64,000 nt of DNA from Pelagibacteraceae bacterium AG-404-N13 (GCA_003216255.1 QCJD01000004.1:1-64000); one strand, 5' to 3'; positions 1-9,681 are shown, numbered from the stretch's first letter. The notes: a model not told the origin generated them from the letters alone. Program-made: numbers and translations.

Positions 1-784
1 GATTTTTAAAGTTTGGTAAATTTCTAAGATATTCATTAGTGATTGATCTATGATATCTATTGTATTTTTTATAATTTACTCTAAAAATTTTTGGTTTAAT
101 TCTATTTTTTTTTATTAAATTATTTATTAAATAATTTTTTTTTTCAATAAAAGCATAATCATTTTTTGATTGATTCTGTATTAATTTAAATTTAGCTTTT
201 ATATAATTTTTAAAACTTCCATGTCTTTCAAGATGATCGGGGGACAGGTTCAATATTATAGAATATTCTGATTTAAAGAATTTACTATATTCCAGTTGAT
301 ATGATGATGCTTCAATAATAAAAAGAGTATTATTATTTAAATTTTTTTCTAGTAATGTAGGATTTCCAATATTCCCGGTTAGTCTAACATCCTTTCCGTG
401 ATCTTTTAAAATATCATATAAAAGTTTAGAAGTTGTAGATTTTCCATTAGTTCCTGTAACAGTAACTTTTTTTATATTTGGATAGCTCAAATAAAATATA
501 TCGAGTTCTGTTATAATTTTAATTCTATTTTTTTTTAAATACTTGGATAATTTACATTTATTGATATCAATTCCAGGACTTAAAACTATATAGTCAAAAT
601 TATTTCTTTTTAAATGTTTGAAATTTACAGTATGGTTTTTATATTTTGTAGGTATATTTTTCTTATTATCATCAATTATTTTACAACTATTGTTTTTGAT
701 TAAGAACTTGTAAGATGCATAACCAGACTTTCCAAAACCATATACTAAAAAATTATTATTATAAAATATTCTTTCTTTTTGCAT
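1..784 (-). CDS. murD: UDP-N-acetylmuramoylalanine--D-glutamate ligase MurD (partial, C-terminal part beyond window)
   Basis: Cytoplasmic Mur ligase that adds D-glutamate to UDP-MurNAc-L-Ala. The reading frame opens with MQKERIFYN at 784 on the minus strand and runs open to the left edge, giving about 261 residues. It shows an N-terminal nucleotide-binding region with VYGFGKSG near residue 14, the Mur ligase ATP loop VTGTNGKST near residue 115, and a NLSPDHLERHG stretch typical of MurD. The gene begins four bases past the end of mraY (stop at 788-790), so it is the next gene of the division and cell wall operon. A second ATG at 788 is out of frame. The C-terminal ligase domain lies outside the window. 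Confidence 0.93.
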   Translation of the reverse strand, partial: MQKERIFYNNNFLVYGFGKSGYASYKFLIKNNSCKIIDDNKKNIPTKYKNHTVNFKHLKRNNFDYIVLSPGIDINKCKLSKYLKKNRIKIITELDIFYLSYPNIKKVTVTGTNGKSTTSKLLYDILKDHGKDVRLTGNIGNPTLLEKNLNNNTLFIIEASSYQLEYSKFFKSEYSIILNLSPDHLERHGSFKNYIKAKFKLIQNQSKNDYAFIEKKNYLINNLIKKNRIKPKIFRVNYKKYNRYHRSITNEYLRNLPNFKN

Positions 785-787
785 TCA

Positions 788-1873
788 TTATCTAAATTTT
801 AAAGTTGCCAATCCTATCATTGCTAAAATAATTGAAATTATCCAAAATCTAATTACAACAGTAGATTCTGGCCAACCTTTCTTTTCAAAATGATGGTGTA
901 TTGGTGCCATCTTAAAAATTCTTTTTCCTGTAAGTTTGAAAGAAATTACTTGTGCGATTACTGATATTGCCTCTAAAACAAATAATCCACCTGTAATTGC
1001 TAAAACAATTTCATGTTTGGTAATTATTCCAACGGCTCCTAAAGATCCTCCTAAAGCTAGTGATCCTGTGTCACCCATAAATATTTTTGCTGGTGGAGCG
1101 TTAAACCACAAAAATCCTAAACATGCTCCAATAATTGATCCGCAAAATATAGATGCTTCTCCTACACCTTCTATATAAGGAATTTGAAGGTAACCAGAAA
1201 AAACTATGTTTCCTGTAACGTAACTAATAAATCCAAAACAAGCTGCAACTAGTATTACAGGAACTGTTGCCAAACCATCTAAACCATCAGTTAGGTTAAC
1301 TGCATTTGAAGAACCCACTATAATAAATAAATAAAAAGGAATAAAGAACCACCCTATATTTATTACTAAATTTTTAAAAAATGGAAAATAAAGATTTTTT
1401 ATTTCATTTGAATCGCTAAAGAAATAAATAATAAATATACCAATTAGTGCTAAAATTAATTGAATAAAAAATTTTAATTTAGAAGATAACCCTGAAGAAT
1501 GATTTTTTTTAATTTTTTTATAGTCATCGTAAGCTCCCAATAAACCAAAAGAACCTGCAATATAAATTAAAAACCAATTGTAAGGATTTGAAAGATCTCC
1601 CCATAATAATACTCCAGAAAAAACTCCGAGCAGTATCATTAGTCCTCCCATAGTTGGAGTTCCTATTTTTTTTACAATATGTTCTGAGGGACCATCTTCT
1701 CTAATTGGGTTATGTAGTTGTCTTGATGAAAAATAATTTATTAATGGATTTCCAACAATAAAAACTACTAGCATTGATGTAAATGTTGATAAACCGGTTC
1801 TAACAGTTAAATACTTAAAGACATTAAAAAAACTGAAGATATCAACTAAGTTTGAAAAAAGACTAAAGAGCAT
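788..1873 (-). CDS. mraY: Phospho-N-acetylmuramoyl-pentapeptide transferase MraY
   Basis: Integral membrane enzyme that transfers phospho-MurNAc-pentapeptide from UDP to undecaprenyl phosphate, making lipid I. The 361-residue protein has about ten hydrophobic segments. It carries the family signatures GTPTMGGLMI (near residue 70), NAVNLTDGLDGLA (near 190, with the catalytic aspartates), FMGDTGSLALGG (near 265) and APIHHHFEKKGWPE (near 325). Length matches the family. Its start overlaps the end of the upstream murE-murF gene by 11 bases, consistent with translational coupling inside the division cluster. Confidence 0.97.
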   Translation of the reverse strand: MLFSLFSNLVDIFSFFNVFKYLTVRTGLSTFTSMLVVFIVGNPLINYFSSRQLHNPIREDGPSEHIVKKIGTPTMGGLMILLGVFSGVLLWGDLSNPYNWFLIYIAGSFGLLGAYDDYKKIKKNHSSGLSSKLKFFIQLILALIGIFIIYFFSDSNEIKNLYFPFFKNLVINIGWFFIPFYLFIIVGSSNAVNLTDGLDGLATVPVILVAACFGFISYVTGNIVFSGYLQIPYIEGVGEASIFCGSIIGACLGFLWFNAPPAKIFMGDTGSLALGGSLGAVGIITKHEIVLAITGGLFVLEAISVIAQVISFKLTGKRIFKMAPIHHHFEKKGWPESTVVIRFWIISIILAMIGLATLKFR

Positions 1874-4706
1874 TAATTTTTCCTAATTTAAGTTTTTTCA
1901 TCATTTCATTTAGGCCTGTAGAATTTGATCCTTTAACCATTAAATATTCACCATCTTTAATATCATTTTTTAAAAAATTTGAGACATCTTTACTTGAATA
2001 CAATATCTTTCCTCTTTTTTGTGGTCTAATTTTGTTGTAAGCATAAGTAATTCTTTTTCCATAAACATATACTCTATTAATGTCAGTTTTATTTACTATT
2101 TTAGCTACATCTAAATGTAGTTTTTTTGAGAATTTTCCTAGTTCCAGCATATCTCCTAGGAGAATTATTTTTCTTTTAGAATTTCTTTGCAACTTATTAA
2201 AATTTTTCAAAGCAAAATCTAAGGATAAGGGATTAGAATTATAGCTTTCATCGATAAGATGAATTTTTTTTTTATTAAATTTAATGATTTTATAATCGCC
2301 TCTTCCTGGAGGTAAATTATAGTTAAAGAAAAATTTATTACTTATATTATTTAAATCAAAAAAATTTGAAATTACAGCAAGGCTTGCAAGTATATTTTCT
2401 GGAAAAGACTCTAAATTTCTCTTAATTTTAAAATTTCTAAAAGTTCCTTTAATATTTACTTTTACAATACTAATATTTTTCTGTCTTTTAATTTTTTCAA
2501 GCTTTATATCAGATTGATTTTTTTTACTAAAAGAAATGACTTTCAAATTTCTATTTAATGCTTTTGTCTTAAAATATTTGTAAAATTTATCATCTGCATT
2601 TAGTACAACAGATCCATTTTCTAAAATATTATCGATTATTTCCGATTTTGCCTTTGCTATACCAGACAAATTTTTAAAATTTTTAATATGAGCATATGAG
2701 ATATTCGTAATTATACCAATATTCGGTTTAATTATTTTTGATAAATAATCTATCTCACCTTGTCTATCCATTCCTATTTCAAAAACACCAAATCTATCTT
2801 CTTTATTTATGTTAAATAATGAATATGGAACGCCATATTTATTATTATAAGAATTTTTTGAATAGGCTGTTTTATGAATTTGGCCTAATGATTGACCTAA
2901 TAATTCTTTAAGAGATGTTTTTCCTGCAGAACCTGTAATCCCAATTGCAATAATATTAGAGGAAATTCTAATATTACTTGCACATTCAGTTAAAAATTTT
3001 AATGAATTTTTAACTTTAATTTTATTCTTTAATCTTTGACCGTAATTTCTATCAATAATTGAAATAGAAGCTCTATTTTTTAAAGCTTCATTTGCATATT
3101 TATTGCCATCTATTTTTTTTCCTCTAATTCCAAAAAAAATATTATTTTTTTTAACTTTCTTTGAATTTATACAGGCTTTATTAATTAATATTTTGTTTCC
3201 TAGTTTGTTTTTCAATTTTTCATCTATAATATTTGTTTTCCAATTATTATTTAATTTTCTATTTTTTTCTTTAACTGATTTTAATATACAATCTTTATCA
3301 GAAAAATATTTTCTATTTTTATATTCTTGATAAATTTCATGGCCCTTTCCTGCAATCACAACTATTTCATTAGATTTAATATTTTGGATAGCCCTATTAA
3401 TTGCAATTTCTCTAGATGCAATTTCTATCAATTTCTTTTTATTTATATTTGTTTTAATTTGATTTCTGATTTTTTTTGGATTTTCTCCTCTTGGATTGTC
3501 ATCAGTTAAATAAATATTATTACAATACTTGTTTGCAATTCTTCCCATAATTTTTCTTTTAGGTTTATCTCTTTCTCCTCCACATCCAAAAACTAAATTT
3601 ATTTTTTTTAAAGGAAATTGATTTTTTAGACTATTCAAACAAACTTTTAGAGCATCTGGTGTGTGCGCATAATCTAAAATTACAATAGAATTATTTTTTA
3701 ATTTTCCAATCTTTTCAAATCTTCCAGACACTGATTTTATTTTTTTTATTGAATTTAAAATACTTTTTAAATTTAAATTACTTTTAGATGCAGCCAAAAT
3801 TGACATCAAAAGATTCTTTATTTGTATTTTTCCAATTAAGTTAGTTGAAAATTTATAAATATTATTTTTATATAAAAATTGTACATGCTGGTCTGAGCCT
3901 ATGAATTTATGATCAACAATTTTTAAATTAGAATTAGCATATCCTATGCTTAAAGGTTTAAAATTATTTTTTTTTATAATTTTTTTAATTTTTTTTGCAA
4001 TAATTAAATCTTCATCGAAAATTATATTTGAATTTTCTTTCATTAATTTTCTTAATAAAATTAACTTTGATTCAAAATAATCTTTGTAAGTTTTATGATA
4101 ATCAAGATGATCTCGACTAAGGTTCGTAAATATTCCTAAATTAAACTTTAATCCATCTAACCTATGTTGTTTGAGCCCGTGGCTAGAAGCTTCTAAAATA
4201 ACATTATCAATTCTTTTTTTTTTTAAAATTTTTAAAATATTATTTAACATGATAGGATCATATGTTGTATTTGAAATTTTTTTTTTAATTTTTATTCCTT
4301 CAGTTCCAAGAGTTCCTATTGAAGAAACCTTGATTTTATTTATTTTTAAAATTTGGTAATAAAAATTAGCTATTGACGATTTGCCATTTGTTCCAGTAAC
4401 TGCAACTAAATTACTTGGACGTTGATAACTCAATTTTGATGAAAATTCTGCAAGAAGCTTTCTTGGATTTTTATTATTTAAATATAAAACATTATTCTCA
4501 ATTTTTTCTTTAACTTTCTCAGATATAATAATATTAGACCCATTTTTGATTGCATGTTTAATATATTTGTTTCCATCAATATTGTTTCCTTTTATAGCAA
4601 AAAAAATATAGTTTTTTTTTACCATTGCTGAATCAAAAGCTATTCCTTTAAATTTAAATTTAGTAAATTGTTTGTTTAAATTTGAGTAGTAATCTTTAAG
4701 CAACAT
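1863..4706 (-). CDS. murEF: MurE-MurF fusion: UDP-MurNAc-tripeptide synthetase / UDP-MurNAc-pentapeptide synthetase
   Basis: One 947-residue open frame carries two consecutive Mur ligases that are normally separate proteins. Residues 1 to about 490 are MurE: ATP loop TGTNGKSS at 104-111, EASSHGLKQHR near 172, AHTPDAL near 347, and DNPRGENP at 403-410, whose DNPR motif specifies meso-diaminopimelate as substrate. Residues about 493-947 are MurF: a second N-terminal Mur domain, ATP loop TGSAGKTS at 591-598, DESYNSNP and LLGDMLELG. So the product should add meso-DAP and then D-Ala-D-Ala. There is no stop or frameshift at the junction. MurE and MurF are adjacent genes in most alphaproteobacteria, so the fusion is a simple loss of the boundary. 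It lies 11 bases downstream of ftsI. Confidence 0.95.
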   Translation of the reverse strand: MLLKDYYSNLNKQFTKFKFKGIAFDSAMVKKNYIFFAIKGNNIDGNKYIKHAIKNGSNIIISEKVKEKIENNVLYLNNKNPRKLLAEFSSKLSYQRPSNLVAVTGTNGKSSIANFYYQILKINKIKVSSIGTLGTEGIKIKKKISNTTYDPIMLNNILKILKKKRIDNVILEASSHGLKQHRLDGLKFNLGIFTNLSRDHLDYHKTYKDYFESKLILLRKLMKENSNIIFDEDLIIAKKIKKIIKKNNFKPLSIGYANSNLKIVDHKFIGSDQHVQFLYKNNIYKFSTNLIGKIQIKNLLMSILAASKSNLNLKSILNSIKKIKSVSGRFEKIGKLKNNSIVILDYAHTPDALKVCLNSLKNQFPLKKINLVFGCGGERDKPKRKIMGRIANKYCNNIYLTDDNPRGENPKKIRNQIKTNINKKKLIEIASREIAINRAIQNIKSNEIVVIAGKGHEIYQEYKNRKYFSDKDCILKSVKEKNRKLNNNWKTNIIDEKLKNKLGNKILINKACINSKKVKKNNIFFGIRGKKIDGNKYANEALKNRASISIIDRNYGQRLKNKIKVKNSLKFLTECASNIRISSNIIAIGITGSAGKTSLKELLGQSLGQIHKTAYSKNSYNNKYGVPYSLFNINKEDRFGVFEIGMDRQGEIDYLSKIIKPNIGIITNISYAHIKNFKNLSGIAKAKSEIIDNILENGSVVLNADDKFYKYFKTKALNRNLKVISFSKKNQSDIKLEKIKRQKNISIVKVNIKGTFRNFKIKRNLESFPENILASLAVISNFFDLNNISNKFFFNYNLPPGRGDYKIIKFNKKKIHLIDESYNSNPLSLDFALKNFNKLQRNSKRKIILLGDMLELGKFSKKLHLDVAKIVNKTDINRVYVYGKRITYAYNKIRPQKRGKILYSSKDVSNFLKNDIKDGEYLMVKGSNSTGLNEMMKKLKLGKINAL

Positions 4707-4717
4707 AATTTACGCTC

Positions 4718-6370
4718 TTAATATTTTGTGGCTAAAATTGGCCCAATTTTTTCTATAATTTGTCCTGTAATCCAAACTGTTGTCCAACCGGCTGTGTTTC
4801 TCCGGTTTCCCTTATAAGGATTTCTTCCATCTCTATAATGATAAACAAATTCCTTGTTTGCTTTAGGCTCATCAAGCATAACTACTAAAACAAATTTAGG
4901 ATTAGAAGTTGGAAAAACTGAAGCGAATGTATTAATCTTTTTTTTAGAGTAACCTCCTGCACTTGCAATGTCGGCTGTGCCTGTTTTGCCTCCTATATCA
5001 TAACCTTTTACATTAGCAAAACCAGCTGTGCCATCTTCAGTGGAAACAATTTTTCTTAGTATTGGATTTATTTTTTTTGAAACTTCCTCATTTATAATTC
5101 TTTTAGTTTTTTCATAATTGTTTTTTTTTATTAAAGTTGGAGATACATCAAATCCTCCATTAGAGATTATTGAATATCCCTTGGTTAATTGTAATAAGGT
5201 TGTTGCAATTCCATGTCCAAATCCGACTGTAAGCAGCTTACACTTTCCCCATCTTCCCATTTGAGTTTCACCAACTTCGTCGATATCAAAACTTATATTT
5301 GTTAAAATTCCTATAGTTTGAAGAAATTTATCATAATTATCAATTCCAATTTTTTCAGCAATTCTAGCTGATCCTATATTTCCAGATCTAATTAAAATTT
5401 CTTCAGCAGTTAAATCTGATGGCATCTTATCATCATATTCTGAAATGGGATTATTGGCGCATACAATTCTTTTTTTTAAATCTTTAAATTCAGTTTCTGG
5501 TTTAATAACATCATAATTTATTCCAGCTGCAATTGTAAAAGTTTTAAAAACTGATCCAAATTCATAAACACCTTTTGTAGCTCTATTAATATATTTTAAA
5601 TCACTAATTTTTTCTCTTTTATTCAAATCAAAATCAGGCAAGGAAATCATAGATAAAATATCTCCATTATTAATATCCATTAATATTGCTGCACTTCCAA
5701 TGTTTTGAAATATATCTTTTGATTTTAATAATTCTTCTCTAATTAAATATTGTAAATCTGTATCTAAAGTAAGTATTAATGGATCTCTCGATGTTGTTAA
5801 TTCGTAATCAAAAGTTTTTTCTAAACCAGATATTCCATTGTTATTATCATCTATTTGTCCTAAAATATGACTAAACAGTTCTCCATTTGGATATATTCTT
5901 GCAATCTTTTCCTCTTGAATAAAAGACTTATCTCCAAGTAGCAATATTTTTTCCAATTTTTCTTGTGAAATTTTTTTTTTTACATAAAAAAATTTCTTAC
6001 CATACATTTTTTCTTTAAAATTTTTTTTTGGAAATAATAACCTCAAAGTAATCAAAAGTTTTTCTTTATCGATTACCAAATTAGGATTTATTCCAATATT
6101 TACTACTGTTACAGTTTTTGCTAAAATATTTCCTTTTTTATCAACAATACTAGATCTAAAATTTTCTTTTTTAGAAACCTTGCCGGTAACTATTTCATTT
6201 TCTAAACTTAAAAAAATAACTTTTAAAGAGAAAATAATTGCAATTATAAAAAATAAAAAAAAAATAAAGGCAATTCTTTCAAAAGAAATTATTAAATTTG
6301 ATTTATTTTCACTATAAGAAAATTCTGAGTTATATTGATCTTGTACTATTTTATCTTTTATATTATTCAT
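4718..6370 (-). CDS. ftsI: Peptidoglycan D,D-transpeptidase FtsI (PBP3)
   Basis: Septal cross-linking transpeptidase anchored in the inner membrane. The 550 residues show one hydrophobic segment near residues 31-56, a PBP dimer domain, then the transpeptidase domain with SVFK at 273-276 (acylated serine), SGN at 329-331 and KTG at 462-464. It sits in the usual place, after ftsL (8-base overlap) and before murE. The final residues GRNPYKGNRRNTAGW followed by a short tail are typical of class B PBPs. Confidence 0.96.
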   Translation of the reverse strand: MNNIKDKIVQDQYNSEFSYSENKSNLIISFERIAFIFFLFFIIAIIFSLKVIFLSLENEIVTGKVSKKENFRSSIVDKKGNILAKTVTVVNIGINPNLVIDKEKLLITLRLLFPKKNFKEKMYGKKFFYVKKKISQEKLEKILLLGDKSFIQEEKIARIYPNGELFSHILGQIDDNNNGISGLEKTFDYELTTSRDPLILTLDTDLQYLIREELLKSKDIFQNIGSAAILMDINNGDILSMISLPDFDLNKREKISDLKYINRATKGVYEFGSVFKTFTIAAGINYDVIKPETEFKDLKKRIVCANNPISEYDDKMPSDLTAEEILIRSGNIGSARIAEKIGIDNYDKFLQTIGILTNISFDIDEVGETQMGRWGKCKLLTVGFGHGIATTLLQLTKGYSIISNGGFDVSPTLIKKNNYEKTKRIINEEVSKKINPILRKIVSTEDGTAGFANVKGYDIGGKTGTADIASAGGYSKKKINTFASVFPTSNPKFVLVVMLDEPKANKEFVYHYRDGRNPYKGNRRNTAGWTTVWITGQIIEKIGPILATKY

Positions 6371-6668
6371 TATTGCTTGTTACTTTTAAGATTCCAGTAT
6401 TTGAATTTTCGATGTTAAACCAATTAAAATTTTCTATTTCAGCCTCTACAAGTTCATTTTCAAAATATTTTTTTTGGTATTCAATGAGTTTTTTTGGAGA
6501 AGATAGATAATTATATTCAAGCATTTCTAATTCATATTTATCTTTAAGAACTCTAATATTTTCCTTTATTTCAAAAATTTTATTATCAAGATGTTTTGTT
6601 GAATTTTTTGTGACAGTTGTTGCTAAAATCAAGAAAATTACTGGAATAAAAAAGAATATTTTTTTCAT
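6363..6668 (-). CDS. ftsL: Cell division protein FtsL-like
   Basis: Small 101-residue bitopic protein: a hydrophobic N-terminal segment (residues about 3-20) followed by a helical, heptad-like region with YELEMLEYNYLSSPKKLIEY and a short tail. FtsL proteins are poorly conserved in sequence, so the call rests on size, topology and position between rsmH and ftsI. FtsL bridges FtsB and FtsQ to FtsI/FtsW at the septum. The start overlaps the rsmH stop by four bases and its end overlaps ftsI by eight. Confidence 0.7.
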   Translation of the reverse strand: MKKIFFFIPVIFLILATTVTKNSTKHLDNKIFEIKENIRVLKDKYELEMLEYNYLSSPKKLIEYQKKYFENELVEAEIENFNWFNIENSNTGILKVTSNNE

Positions 6669-7669
6669 TTTTCAAATTGTAATTTTTCAATATCTGTTAG
6701 TTGTCTAAATTTTCCTTTAAATTCATCGAAATTACTTTCGTGGCTAGTTTTAATTGCGAATCTTAACTTGGCTGATCTTGAAGGTGGATTTAATTTTAAT
6801 TCTTCGTTACTTGGAATTATAGGTTTTTTATTCTTTAAAAGAAAACGTTTTATCTTATTTGATTTATTAGGTATATATCTTGAAGAATTTTTAATTTCAG
6901 AATAGTTTTTGAAAAAAAACTTAACAATTTTATCTTCAATTGAATGAAATGTAACAACCGCAATAACTCCTCCAACTGGTAGCAAATTAAATGCATTTAT
7001 TAAGCCGTTAATTAATTCACTAATTTCTCTATTTACATAAATTCTAAGAGCCTGAAAAACTTTTGTTGAATTATTTATTTTATATTTTTGAAATTTTTTT
7101 ACACTATCAACTATTTTAGTTAAATCTTCGGTATTAATTTTTTTTGTTTGTCTAATATCAACAATTTTTCTTGCAATTCTTTTAGAAAATTTCTCTTCTC
7201 CAAAATATTTGAAAACTTTGTTTAAATTTTCCTCACTCATATTTGAAATTACTTCATCACACGAAAAATCATTTATACCCATCATCATGTTCAGTCTTGC
7301 GGTACTTCTGAATGAAAATCCTCTATTCAAATCTTTAATTTGATTATTTGAATAACCTAGATCGAATATTATTCCTTTAAGGTCATTTGACTTAAGTTTA
7401 ATAGTATTAATTTCAGAAAATTTAATATTATAAAATTGAAATCTATTGTTATATTTTTTTTTAATTTCTTTTGCGAATAAACCAACTTCTTTGTCTCTAT
7501 CAATGGCAATTACTTTGTTATTTTTTTTTTTTAATATTTCCTTTGAATATCCACCTTGGCCAAAAGTGCAGTCTAAAAAAGTGCCACCATAAAGAGGGGA
7601 AATAATGCTAATTAATTCTTTTAGCAAAACTGGAAAATGTTTGTTTTCCAGTTTTATGGTGGCACTCAT
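6665..7669 (-). CDS. rsmH: 16S rRNA (cytosine(1402)-N(4))-methyltransferase RsmH
   Basis: SAM-dependent methyltransferase that modifies C1402 in the P site region of 16S rRNA. The 334-residue protein begins with the family hallmark HFPVLLKELI, followed by the SAM loop FLDCTFGQGGYSKEIL near residue 31, FDLGYSNNQI, RLNMMMG, and VVTFHSIEDKIVK near residue 240. Length is normal. In most genomes rsmH directly follows mraZ; here ftsZ is inserted between them, 18 bases upstream. Confidence 0.96.
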   Translation of the reverse strand: MSATIKLENKHFPVLLKELISIISPLYGGTFLDCTFGQGGYSKEILKKKNNKVIAIDRDKEVGLFAKEIKKKYNNRFQFYNIKFSEINTIKLKSNDLKGIIFDLGYSNNQIKDLNRGFSFRSTARLNMMMGINDFSCDEVISNMSEENLNKVFKYFGEEKFSKRIARKIVDIRQTKKINTEDLTKIVDSVKKFQKYKINNSTKVFQALRIYVNREISELINGLINAFNLLPVGGVIAVVTFHSIEDKIVKFFFKNYSEIKNSSRYIPNKSNKIKRFLLKNKKPIIPSNEELKLNPPSRSAKLRFAIKTSHESNFDEFKGKFRQLTDIEKLQFEK

Positions 7670-7687
7670 TTATTTTTTCGAAGAACA

Positions 7688-9145
7688 TTAATTTTTTTGT
7701 CTTCTCAAAAATGCAGGAATTTCAAGATCATCCTCTTCTTCATTATTTTCATTTAATTCAGGTGATGAAAATTTATTTTGATTTTCTTCTGAATGATCTG
7801 AGCTGAATAATTCAGGTGTATCTTCTTCATCAATGTGGAAGTTTTCTAAACCATTAGAAATTGGTCTTTCAGTCTCGTTTTCTATTTTATCTTCTACATT
7901 ACTTACTATGTTTTCAACACTCTCATTTTGATTGTCTGTTTCTTCAATTGAAGTTGAAAAATTTGACATCTCAGTTTCATTTGTTGTTGCAGCATCTAAA
8001 CTTTCAGTTTTAACTTCTTCTTCTAATTTTAAAGCATTTGCTCCATGTGTAATTATAGAGTTATTAGGGTTTGAAAAAGTAAACGATTGAGTAGAGCTAT
8101 TATTTGCAAAATCAGAATAACCAGGATTTCTGTTTTGTATTCTATGAACCATATTTATAACTGATTTTGGTTCAGGTTGTTGACCATCAAGAGCTGTAGC
8201 AACAATTGACACTCTCATACTGCCATCTAGGTTTTCATCTGTAATTGCACCAATGATTAATTCTGCTTCAGGATCAACTTCTGATCTAACTTTATTAACT
8301 GCTTCATCAACTTCGAAAAGTTTTAGATCTTTTCCACCAGTAATATTAACTAGTAATCCTTTTGCACCTTTTAAAGTATAATCATCTATCAGAGGATTAT
8401 TAATTGCCATTTCGGCTGCCTTAGTGGCTCTACCTTCTCCTTCAGCTTGTCCTGTTCCCATCATAGCTTTGCCCATTGAACTCATAACAGTTTCAACATC
8501 AGCAAAATCAAGATTAATTAGACCCGGTCTTACCATTAGATCAGTAATACTTTGAACTCCATGTAATAATACGTCATTGGATAATTCAAATGATTCTTCG
8601 AAGGTTGTTTGTTCGCTTGCGATTTTGAATAAATTTTGATTTGGAACAACAATAATTGTATCAACATGTTTTCTTAATTCTTCTAAACCTTGTTGAGCTT
8701 TTCTCATTCTAGATGGACCTTCGTACAAGAATGGTAAAGTAATAACTCCTACTGTTAATATATTTAATTCTTTAGCAGCACGAGCAATCACATGAGCTGC
8801 ACCTGTTCCAGTTCCTCCACCCATGCCTGCTGTAATGAAAACCATATTTGCACCTTGCAAAACATTTACGATATCATTTAATGACTCATCTGCAGAAGCC
8901 TGACCTATATCCAATTTAGCACCAGCACCTAAACCTTTTGTAAGGTTAATCCCCATTTGAATTTTTGCTTGAGCTTTACTTAGTCTTAAATCTTGTGCAT
9001 CAGTGTTTACAGCAATAAATTCAACGCCTTGTAAACCCGCATCTATCATTCCATTTATTGCATTTCCTCCTGCCCCTCCAACTCCAAGAACTAAAATTCT
9101 AGGTTTTAACTCTTTAATATCTGGTGCTTTAAAGTTAATTGTCAT
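7688..9145 (-). CDS. ftsZ: Cell division GTPase FtsZ
   Basis: Tubulin-like GTPase that forms the division ring. The 485-residue protein has [14 protein letters not shown] near residue 20, the tubulin signature GGGTGTG at 109-115, and [11 protein letters not shown] near 210. The GTPase core ends around residue 320. It is followed by an acidic, low-complexity linker of roughly 150 residues and the conserved C-terminal peptide [11 protein letters not shown] that binds FtsA or other membrane tethers. The start ATG is preceded by a strong Shine-Dalgarno (GAGGAG, complement of 9151-9156). Its place, second gene of the division cluster after mraZ, is not the usual one at the ftsQ-ftsA-ftsZ end. Confidence 0.98.
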   Translation of the reverse strand: MTINFKAPDIKELKPRILVLGVGGAGGNAINGMIDAGLQGVEFIAVNTDAQDLRLSKAQAKIQMGINLTKGLGAGAKLDIGQASADESLNDIVNVLQGANMVFITAGMGGGTGTGAAHVIARAAKELNILTVGVITLPFLYEGPSRMRKAQQGLEELRKHVDTIIVVPNQNLFKIASEQTTFEESFELSNDVLLHGVQSITDLMVRPGLINLDFADVETVMSSMGKAMMGTGQAEGEGRATKAAEMAINNPLIDDYTLKGAKGLLVNITGGKDLKLFEVDEAVNKVRSEVDPEAELIIGAITDENLDGSMRVSIVATALDGQQPEPKSVINMVHRIQNRNPGYSDFANNSSTQSFTFSNPNNSIITHGANALKLEEEVKTESLDAATTNETEMSNFSTSIEETDNQNESVENIVSNVEDKIENETERPISNGLENFHIDEEDTPELFSSDHSEENQNKFSSPELNENNEEEDDLEIPAFLRRQKN

Positions 9146-9150
9146 TTTAT

Positions 9151-9156
9151 CTCCTC
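9151..9156 (-). promoter_or_regulatory. Strong Shine-Dalgarno of ftsZ
   Basis: On the minus strand GAGGAG lies five bases before the ftsZ ATG at 9145. Most genes in this window have only weak or no recognisable ribosome binding sites, so this stands out and fits the high FtsZ level a cell needs. It also fixes the start codon. Confidence 0.75.
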
Positions 9157-9160
9157 TTTG

Positions 9161-9613
9161 TTATTTTTGTTGTAGCTCCCATTTAAGGCTTCCTCTATGA
9201 ATATTTGATTTTTTACTTGCTTTGACCCTAAATTTTTCAAAGATTGCTGGGTCCCAAATTTGGAATGTTTTTCCTTGCCCAACAAATAACATGCTATTTT
9301 TAATTTTTGCATGTTTTAATAACTTTGATGTAAGTAAAATTCTACCTTCGCTATCAAATTGTAGATTTATACTTTCAGATAAAATAGATGTTGCGAAATA
9401 TTCTTTTTTATCCTCAAAAGGATTTAAAGAGTCAATTGCATTTGAAATTTTTTCTATTCTGTCTTGAGGCCAAGACTCAATACATTGATTATTGAATGAA
9501 GGATAGCAAACAACACCATTGTAACCTAAATTAGATAAATATGATCTAAAAGAAGCCGGCACAGAAACCCTTCCCTTTTTGTCCAGTTTGTTTTCGTAAG
9601 TAGATAAAAACAT
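9161..9613 (-). CDS. mraZ: Transcriptional regulator MraZ
   Basis: DNA-binding repressor of the division and cell wall cluster. The 150-residue protein contains two AbrB-like repeats: DKKGRVSVPASFR near residues 11-23 and DSEGRILLTSKLLKHA near 87-102, each with the DxxGRxxxP-type core. It is the first gene of the cluster, 15 bases before ftsZ. Three TGGGN boxes spaced by exactly ten bases lie just upstream, over the promoter, so autoregulation of the whole operon is likely. Confidence 0.95.
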   Translation of the reverse strand: MFLSTYENKLDKKGRVSVPASFRSYLSNLGYNGVVCYPSFNNQCIESWPQDRIEKISNAIDSLNPFEDKKEYFATSILSESINLQFDSEGRILLTSKLLKHAKIKNSMLFVGQGKTFQIWDPAIFEKFRVKASKKSNIHRGSLKWELQQK

Positions 9614-9638
9614 AAAACATATATAAATAACCCGTATT

Positions 9639-9663
9639 TGGGTTTTTATGGGATATTATGGGT
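9639..9663. promoter_or_regulatory. Predicted MraZ operator: three TGGGN boxes with 10-base period
   Basis: On the plus strand TGGGT (9639-9643), TGGGA (9649-9653) and TGGGT (9659-9663) repeat with five-base spacers. MraZ of Escherichia coli is known to bind TGGGN repeats with five-base spacers. The array starts 26 bases upstream of the mraZ ATG and covers the predicted -10 element and transcription start, a good position for repression. The boxes read on the strand opposite to mraZ. Confidence 0.8.
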
Positions 9664-9681
9664 TTTAATTGTAGGCGTCAA
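9653..9681 (-). promoter_or_regulatory. Sigma-70 type promoter of the mraZ-ftsZ-mur cluster
   Basis: On the minus strand TTGACG (complement of 9676-9681) is followed after exactly 17 bases by TAATAT (complement of 9653-9658). This is five of six matches to the -35 and a good -10. Transcription should start near 9646, leaving a leader of about 33 bases before mraZ. The -10 lies between two MraZ boxes. It is the best promoter match I noticed in the window. Confidence 0.75.
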
